Part shown: in pieces, positions 57,845-64,000 of the stretch
Numbering within the stretch: the stretch's first letter is position 1
Layout of the letters: the number at the start of each line of letters is the position of its first letter
Source of the DNA: Umezawaea sp049997955
GTDB taxonomy: Bacteria > Actinomycetota > Actinomycetes > Mycobacteriales > Pseudonocardiaceae
Length of the DNA: 64,000 bases
Direction of reading: 5' to 3'
NCBI GenBank assembly: GCA_049997955.1
Contig: JAEBDY010000013.1
Location: 248,001 to 312,000, forward strand
Program-made: the position numbers and the translations under genes
The notes under the pieces: model-generated
Database searches by the model: none
What the model saw: only the letters and a program-made list of their open reading frames with translations
What the model was told of the DNA's origin: nothing

Positions 57845-59377
57845 GTGACCACGGCGACAGGGCGACAGCTGGCCGGACCGCTCTCGGCGGCGGTCGCGAC
57901 CCTGTGCACCACGCTCCAGCCGCAGGTGTCGCCGGAGACCGCCGCGGGTTTCCGCGAAGTGCTGCGCAGGCTGTCCGCCCCGTTGCAGGTCGCCATCGCG
58001 GGCCGCATCAAGTCCGGGAAGTCCACGCTGGTCAACGCCCTGATCGGCCGTCGGGTCGCCCCGACCGCCGTCGGCGAGTGCACCCGGCTGGTGACCCGGT
58101 TCCAGTACGGCACGGTCGACCGGATCGAAGTGATCTTCACCGACGGCCGCAAGCAGGTGCTGCCGTTCGACCAGGACGGGATGATCCCCGCGTCCCTCGG
58201 CGTGGACGTGGAGGAGGTCTCGCACATCGAGGCTTACCTCACCAACGACGTCCTGCGGGACCTGACGGTGATCGACACCCCCGGCCTCGGCTCCCTCGAC
58301 GCCGTCTCCGTCGCCAGGACCGAGGGGCTGCTCGGCGCGGCCGGTGGGCTGGACCCGGTCTCCCGCAACGCGGTCGCGGGCGCCGAGGCCGTGCTGTACG
58401 TGGTGACGCAGGGCGTGCGCGCCGACGACCACCAGGCGCTGGCGGCGTTCACGGCGGCCACCGCGAGCCGCGAAGCCGGGCCGGTGAACGCGATCGCCGT
58501 GCTGAACAAGGCCGACACCATCGCGCCCGAGTCGGTCGACGGCTCCGACGGCGACATCTGGAAGGCCGCGCTGCTGCTCGCGGAGAAGCAGGCCCGGATT
58601 CTCAAGCCGAGGGTCGCGGACGTGCTGCCGGTGATCGGCCTGGTCGCCGAGTCCGCCGAGACGGGCGGCTTCACGGCGGCGGACGCGGAGTCGCTGCGCC
58701 AGGTCGCTGCGCTCGACGCCGACACCCAAGAGATGATGCTGATGTCCGCCGACCTGTTCACCAGTTGGGAGTGCGACGTCCCGGCGGGCGTCCGGGTGCG
58801 GCTGATGGAGAAGCTCGACCTCTACGGCGTGCGGTGCGCGTTGACGGCGCTGGCCGCCGAACCCGCGATCACCGCGGGGGCGTTGCGGCGCAAGCTGCTC
58901 GACTCCTCCGGGCTCGACGGGGTGCGCGCCAAGCTGAACGCGGTGTTCCGCGCCCGAGCCGACGGGATCAAGGCCGCCGCCGCGCTCGCGTCCGTGACCG
59001 CGCTGGCCCAGGCGTCCGGTGACGCGGCCGAGCGGCAGCGCGTGCACCACGCCATCGAGGTGCTGCTCGCCAAGCCCGAGGCGCACCAGCTGCGGCTGCT
59101 GGAGGCGTTGACGCTGGTGACGTCCGGCGCGGTCGCGATGCCCGCCGAGCTGGCGGAGGAGGTGCTGCGGGTCGGTGGGAGCCCGCACATCCCGGACCAG
59201 CTCGGCCTGCGCGGCAGACCGCTGCCGGAGCTGATCGCGTACGCGCTGGCCCGAGCGGGCTGGTGGCGGTCCTTCGCGTCGTTCGGCGCGACTCCGGCGC
59301 AGAGCCGGGTGGCCCACGTGGTGCACCGGGCGTACTTCCTGATCTGGCAGCAACTGCGCGGCGGGGGGCAGCGATGA
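57845..59377 (+). CDS. Dynamin-like GTPase 1
   Basis: 510 residues. P-loop AGRIKSGKSTLVNAL (G1), DTPGLGSLD (G3) and NKAD (G4) place it among bacterial dynamin-like proteins, with a helical C-terminal half. No membrane helix is seen, so it probably associates with membrane through its partner or a paddle. Such GTPases remodel or repair membranes (DynA/DynB in Streptomyces, IniA in mycobacteria). The GTG at 57845 gives a short leader before the GTPase domain. Its stop overlaps the start of the GrpE-like gene as ATGA, indicating coupled translation. Confidence 0.9.
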   Translation: MTTATGRQLAGPLSAAVATLCTTLQPQVSPETAAGFREVLRRLSAPLQVAIAGRIKSGKSTLVNALIGRRVAPTAVGECTRLVTRFQYGTVDRIEVIFTDGRKQVLPFDQDGMIPASLGVDVEEVSHIEAYLTNDVLRDLTVIDTPGLGSLDAVSVARTEGLLGAAGGLDPVSRNAVAGAEAVLYVVTQGVRADDHQALAAFTAATASREAGPVNAIAVLNKADTIAPESVDGSDGDIWKAALLLAEKQARILKPRVADVLPVIGLVAESAETGGFTAADAESLRQVAALDADTQEMMLMSADLFTSWECDVPAGVRVRLMEKLDLYGVRCALTALAAEPAITAGALRRKLLDSSGLDGVRAKLNAVFRARADGIKAAAALASVTALAQASGDAAERQRVHHAIEVLLAKPEAHQLRLLEALTLVTSGAVAMPAELAEEVLRVGGSPHIPDQLGLRGRPLPELIAYALARAGWWRSFASFGATPAQSRVAHVVHRAYFLIWQQLRGGGQR

Positions 59378-59760
59378 GCGTGGACGGAACCGACGCGGTG
59401 GTGACAGCGTCGCAACCCGGTGTGGCGGCACCCATGATGGAGACGATCGGCGACGAACTGCTGGACCAGGCGCTGGCCGAGCGGCGCGCGCTGGTGCAGC
59501 TCTGCCTGTACGCGCTCGACCGCGCCCGCAGCGCCGGGGTCGTGGAGCGCATCGAGGAGGGGCTGGCGGACATCGGGGTGCGCGCGGTGCGCCCCGACGG
59601 CGACCGGTTCGACCCGTCGCGGCACGAGGCGGGCGGCACCGTGCCCACCGACGACCCGACCCTGGACGGCGTGGTCGCCGAGACCGAGGTCGTCGGCTTC
59701 GTGGACCGCGAGCGCCCCCTGCGACCCCCCGTCGTGACCGTGTACACGGCGAGGGCCTGA
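59374..59760 (+). CDS. GrpE-like nucleotide exchange factor between dynamin genes
   Basis: 128 residues. A short helix (ELLDQALAERRALVQLCLYA) is followed by the GrpE head-domain pattern IGVRAVRPDGDRFDPSRHEA, a variable turn, then TEVVGFVDRERPLRPPVVTVYTA, the characteristic beta-wing ending. The long N-terminal coiled coil of housekeeping GrpE is missing. GrpE exchanges nucleotide on Hsp70. ATG overlaps the dynamin-1 stop (ATGA), and dynamin 2 starts 4 bases after its stop, so all three are one unit. No Hsp70 gene lies in the window. Confidence 0.8.
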   Translation: MSVDGTDAVVTASQPGVAAPMMETIGDELLDQALAERRALVQLCLYALDRARSAGVVERIEEGLADIGVRAVRPDGDRFDPSRHEAGGTVPTDDPTLDGVVAETEVVGFVDRERPLRPPVVTVYTARA

Positions 59761-59763
59761 CCG

Positions 59764-61587
59764 GTGACGCTGCCGCAGACCGTCAAGCAGACCAGGGAGA
59801 GGCTGACCGCGCTCGTCCGCGAGATCGATCCGAAGGCCGCCGACTGGGTCGACGAGGTCCGCGGCACCCGCGACCGCACGCCGAGCGTGGTGGTCGTCGG
59901 CGAGACGAACCGCGGCAAGAGCTCGCTGGTCAACGCGCTGCTCGCGACGCCCGGCCTGTCGCCGGTCGACGCCGACGTGGCGACCAGCACCTACCTGGTG
60001 TTCCGGCACGGCGGGACGTGGGCGGCCCGCGCCTGCTACCCCGGCGTGCTGGAGCCCGTGCCGTTCGACCGCGCCGAGCTGGTCAACTGGGTGTCCGCCG
60101 CCCACGAGCTGCCCGTGGGCCAGCTGCCCCCGCGGTACGTCGAGGTCGACGTGCCCGTGCCGCTGCTGGAGCGGATGTCCGTTGTGGACACACCCGGTGT
60201 CGGCGGGCTCGACTCCGCGCACGGCGAGCTGGCGCTGGAGGCCGCCGCGTCCGCCACCGCGCTGCTGTTCGTCGTCGACTCCTCGGCCCCGTTCACCAAG
60301 GGGGAGCTGGACTTCCTGCACAACGTCGGCGACCGCGTCGAGACCGTCGTGTTCGCCCTCACCAAGACGGACCAGTTCCGCGGCTGGCGGGAACTGCTGA
60401 CCGCCAACAAGGCGCTGCTGTCGGAGCACGCGCCGAGGTTCGCCGACGCCGTGTTCCACCCCGTGTCCTCGCGGATGTTCGAGATGGCCGGGAAGGCGCC
60501 GAACCCGGACGCCGCGGCGATGCTGCGCGAGCGCTCCGGCATCGCGGGCCTCCAGGAGGCGTTGCAGGAGCTGGTCGTCGGCCGCGCCGCGATGCTGGCC
60601 GAGGCGAACACCCTGCGCGCGCTGGCCACCGTGCTGTCCGAGTTCGACGTCCGCCTCGCGGGCGAGCAGCGCGCGCTGAGCGTCGGCGAGGAGGAGGCCG
60701 AGGTCCTCAGGACCCGCCGCGAGGAGCTGAACGCGCAACGCCGCTCGTCCACCAGGGGGTGGCAGCTCACGCTGCGCGGCGAGGTCCAGCGGGCCCGCGT
60801 CGAGTGCGCCCACGAGGTGAGCCGCCAGGTGCGGGACGTGCAGACCTGGTTCCGCCAGGCCATCGACGCGGCCGACCGGGAGGCGCTGACGTCGTTGCCG
60901 CAGCAGGTGGACACCGCGCTGCAGGTCCTGTCCGGCAGGCTCAGCGGCCTGCTGGCGGCCCGGTTGGCGCAGGTGACCGACGCGTCGCTGGCCGAGCTGT
61001 TCTCGGCGGACGAACTGGCCGTGATCCGGTCGCAGTTCGCCCGCGGCAGGCACCAGCCGGTCCTGCTGCGGCCACCGGACAAGCGCCCGCCGACCGCTGA
61101 GGACAAGCTGCTGGTGTTCATGGGCGTCTCCGGCGGCCTGGGCGCGGGCAGGCTCGCCGTGCTGCCGCTGGCGGGCTTCGGCGTGGCCGCGCTGAACCCG
61201 ATCGTCCTGCCGGTGACCCTCGTCCTCGGGCTCGGCGCCGGCTGGTGGATGGCCAGGACCCGCAAGCACTCGGCGGACAAGCAGCACCTCAAGCAGTGGC
61301 TGTCCGACGCCATCGCCGACGCCCGGTCGACCGTCGACCAGGTCGTCGCCGAGCAGCTGATCGCCGCCGAGCAGCACCTGTCCCTGGCGCTGGACGAGGC
61401 GCTCGGCAAGCGCGTCGAGGCCATCGAGGTCGAGCTCCGCGACGTCGACAAGGCGCTCCGGATGGAGGCGGGCGAACGCGGCCGCGAACTCCAGGTGGTC
61501 ACCCGCCGCCAGGCCGAGATCAGGGCGGGCCGCACCCAGGTCGACCAGCTGCTCGGCCGGATCCGCTCGGTCCGCGACCGGGGCTGA
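59764..61587 (+). CDS. Dynamin-like GTPase 2 with C-terminal membrane segment
   Basis: 607 residues. G1 GETNRGKSSLVNAL, G3 DTPGVGGLD, G4 TKTD. Helical stalk-like regions flank a hydrophobic hairpin (about 460-500: GRLAVLPLAGFGVAALNP, LVLGLGAGWWMA), the place of the membrane-inserting segment in bacterial dynamins. A charged coiled-coil C-terminus follows. It likely forms a hetero-oligomer with dynamin 1. The GTG at 59764 is 4 bases after the GrpE-like stop. The three-gene cassette is compact, with consistent codon use. Confidence 0.9.
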   Translation: MTLPQTVKQTRERLTALVREIDPKAADWVDEVRGTRDRTPSVVVVGETNRGKSSLVNALLATPGLSPVDADVATSTYLVFRHGGTWAARACYPGVLEPVPFDRAELVNWVSAAHELPVGQLPPRYVEVDVPVPLLERMSVVDTPGVGGLDSAHGELALEAAASATALLFVVDSSAPFTKGELDFLHNVGDRVETVVFALTKTDQFRGWRELLTANKALLSEHAPRFADAVFHPVSSRMFEMAGKAPNPDAAAMLRERSGIAGLQEALQELVVGRAAMLAEANTLRALATVLSEFDVRLAGEQRALSVGEEEAEVLRTRREELNAQRRSSTRGWQLTLRGEVQRARVECAHEVSRQVRDVQTWFRQAIDAADREALTSLPQQVDTALQVLSGRLSGLLAARLAQVTDASLAELFSADELAVIRSQFARGRHQPVLLRPPDKRPPTAEDKLLVFMGVSGGLGAGRLAVLPLAGFGVAALNPIVLPVTLVLGLGAGWWMARTRKHSADKQHLKQWLSDAIADARSTVDQVVAEQLIAAEQHLSLALDEALGKRVEAIEVELRDVDKALRMEAGERGRELQVVTRRQAEIRAGRTQVDQLLGRIRSVRDRG

Positions 61588-61699
61588 GGCGGAACGGCCG
61601 CGTTCGGACGAGCAGGAAACGGGTGTGCGACCTCACCTTCGGAACCGAATCGGCATAACGTGGGTCGTACCGGTACGAAACGCGCAGGAGGGTGACCCG

Positions 61700-62404
61700 G
61701 TGTACATCGATGAGAACGGCGGAGCCGACGGCGAGCTCAAGGTCACCGTCGAGGGCGAGGAGTACACCGCCGAGACGACCTACGACCTCGACCACGACGG
61801 TGTCGAGGACAGCGCGGTGGTGGAGACCGACGACGGTGGGCACCTGGCGTTCACCGACACGGACCGGGACGGCGACGCCGACCTGATGAGCACGTTCGAC
61901 CGGGACGGGAAGCTGGTCGCGCAGGCGAGGTTCGACGGGCACTCGGGTGAGTGGGTCTCGGTCGACCCGGCGGACGCGACCGAGCAGACGAACACGAACG
62001 CGAGCAACACGATCGTCGTCGACACGGACAGCGGCGACCAGAACGTGGGCGCCCCGACCGAGGACACCGACGGCGACGGCAAGGCCGACACCGCCGTCGT
62101 GAAGGACGAGCAGGGCGACACCTGGCTGTTCACCGACGTGGACGGCGACGGCAGGGCGGACCTGGCGACCGAGATCACCACGGACGGCGAGGTCGTGATG
62201 ACCAAGCACACCGCCGAGGACACGTGGACCGAGGTCGAGCGCGGTCACATCGATTCCGACGGCAAGTACGTGCCGGACAGCAAGAGCGGTGTGCTGTCGG
62301 AGGAGGACGTGTGGCTGGACGAGGGTCGGGACGAGCCGTTCGGATCGGTTTCCGGGGTCGTGCGAATCGATTCGACGACCGGGCAATGGATCAGTCCGAA
62401 CTAG
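61700..62404 (+). CDS. Asp-rich repeat protein (DUF6802/VCBS-like), cytoplasmic
   Basis: 234 residues, very acidic. Two copies of a ~65-residue unit are built of DLDHDGVEDSAVVETDDGGH and DTDGDGKADTAVV, each with a second Asp-rich loop (FTDTDRDGDADL, FTDVDGDGRADL). Such D-x-D-x-D loops bind calcium in dockerin, thrombospondin-3 and VCBS/FG-GAP repeats. There is no signal peptide. GTG at 61700 lies 9 bases after AGGAGG. It follows the dynamin cassette by 112 bases on the same strand, perhaps with its own promoter. A terminator follows. Confidence 0.8.
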   Translation: MYIDENGGADGELKVTVEGEEYTAETTYDLDHDGVEDSAVVETDDGGHLAFTDTDRDGDADLMSTFDRDGKLVAQARFDGHSGEWVSVDPADATEQTNTNASNTIVVDTDSGDQNVGAPTEDTDGDGKADTAVVKDEQGDTWLFTDVDGDGRADLATEITTDGEVVMTKHTAEDTWTEVERGHIDSDGKYVPDSKSGVLSEEDVWLDEGRDEPFGSVSGVVRIDSTTGQWISPN

Positions 62405-62510
62405 ACCCGAAGCGGATTCCTGCTCGGGATAACCCGGAGTTCGCACGGAATCGCACTGGAGCACTCACTGGACTGGACCATTGAGAGCGCTCCCACAATC
62501 GGTAGGAAAA

Positions 62511-62546
62511 AGTGCCCCATGTGCTGTTCGACGCACATGGGGCACT
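62511..62546 (+). terminator. Terminator after the Asp-rich protein gene
   Basis: Perfect 14-base arms AGTGCCCCATGTGC (62511-62524) and the complement at 62533-62546, loop TGTTCGAC, followed by TGATTTTCC. It ends the transcript from 61700 and insulates pckG. The rest of 62405-62806 holds the pckG promoter region and no gene. Confidence 0.9.
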
Positions 62547-62694
62547 TGATTTTCCCCGGATAAAGCGCAGGTCACAGTTTTGTGCGCGCTGAACGGGTGC
62601 TGAATCGATTCCAGAATCGGTCTTGTGAGGCACCCGACAGGTCAGCTCTCGGTAACCGGGGATTAACCCGGCTAACCTCGGTCTATCCCCTTCA

Positions 62695-62724
62695 CAGAAC
62701 GTTCGGGTTCCCCCGGACGTTGTG
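62695..62724 (+). promoter_or_regulatory. Palindrome upstream of pckG
   Basis: CAGAACGTTCGGG-TTCC-CCCGGACGTTGTG pairs at 11 of 13 positions, 82-111 bases before the pckG start. It is the most symmetric element in this promoter region and a candidate binding site for a carbon-source regulator; no known consensus is claimed. Confidence 0.4.
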
Positions 62725-62806
62725 GAGCTATTTCCGAGGACGTTGTCGTCCCACGCCGGACGACGACGTCCCAGTGGGCTGTGGCGCAGTCAGGAGACGA
62801 GACGAG

Positions 62807-64000
<1,194 letters not shown>

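Overview
The window is high-GC actinobacterial chromosome, most like the Pseudonocardiales (Actinosynnema, Saccharothrix, Lentzea, Amycolatopsis type). The grounds are strong GC bias at third codon positions, frequent GTG and TTG starts, GTGA/ATGA gene overlaps, myo-inositol-phosphate synthase (a mycothiol and phosphatidylinositol precursor enzyme), a mycosin-type protease, GTP-dependent PEP carboxykinase and many LuxR-type two-component pairs. Genus cannot be fixed from the sequence alone. The core block rplI-rpsR-ssb-rpsF, GT87, class A PBP, DUF5318, PadR, ino1 (about 18.4-31 kb) has the same content as the Mycobacterium tuberculosis Rv0046c-Rv0058 region, which lies close to oriC.

Layout. 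0-5.2 kb: end of a DUF1707 gene, a two-component pair, a membrane diguanylate cyclase, a long palindrome and an AI-2E-family membrane protein. 5.2-11.4 kb: a large beta-helix-like membrane protein and two exported proteins, the second 898 aa with internal repeats. 11.4-15.2 kb: PAS-GGDEF protein, DEDDh exonuclease with BRCT-like tail, polytopic membrane protein. 15.2-15.95 kb: repeat-rich gene-free stretch (heptamer array, 119-bp palindrome, low-complexity DNA). 16-20.5 kb: dnaB with an in-frame class 3 intein, a DnaA-box cluster, then the rpsF-ssb-rpsR-rplI operon. 20.6-31.5 kb: exported protein, endonuclease IV, two convergent GT87 transferases, PBP1, DUF5318, PadR and ino1. 31.5-39 kb: SDRs, HAD phosphatase and two tandem Tat-exported PhoX paralogues behind PHO-box-like repeats. 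39-46 kb: GAF-cyclase, MTA/SAH-type deaminase, orphan histidine kinase, divergent nitric oxide synthase, trmB. 46-57 kb: mycosin-like protease, two tandem ABC-2 exporters, PPOX protein, Cof-type HAD, TetR-SDR operon, triple DPBB protein, two-component pair. 57-62.4 kb: a dynamin-GrpE-dynamin cassette and an Asp-rich repeat protein. The window ends inside pckG.

Most unusual points: (i) a GrpE-like exchange factor translated between two dynamin-like GTPases, with no Hsp70 gene in the window; (ii) a nitric oxide synthase oxygenase with altered heme-Cys surroundings and no recognisable C-terminal pterin segment; (iii) a class III cyclase lacking the purine-specifying and transition-state residues; (iv) a small intein with eroded endonuclease that interrupts the DnaB P-loop; (v) seven DnaA-box-like sites upstream of dnaB; (vi) duplicated phoX genes with PHO boxes. 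No tRNA or rRNA gene, CRISPR array, insertion sequence or prophage was recognised. All assignments rest on reading motifs by eye; no search was run.
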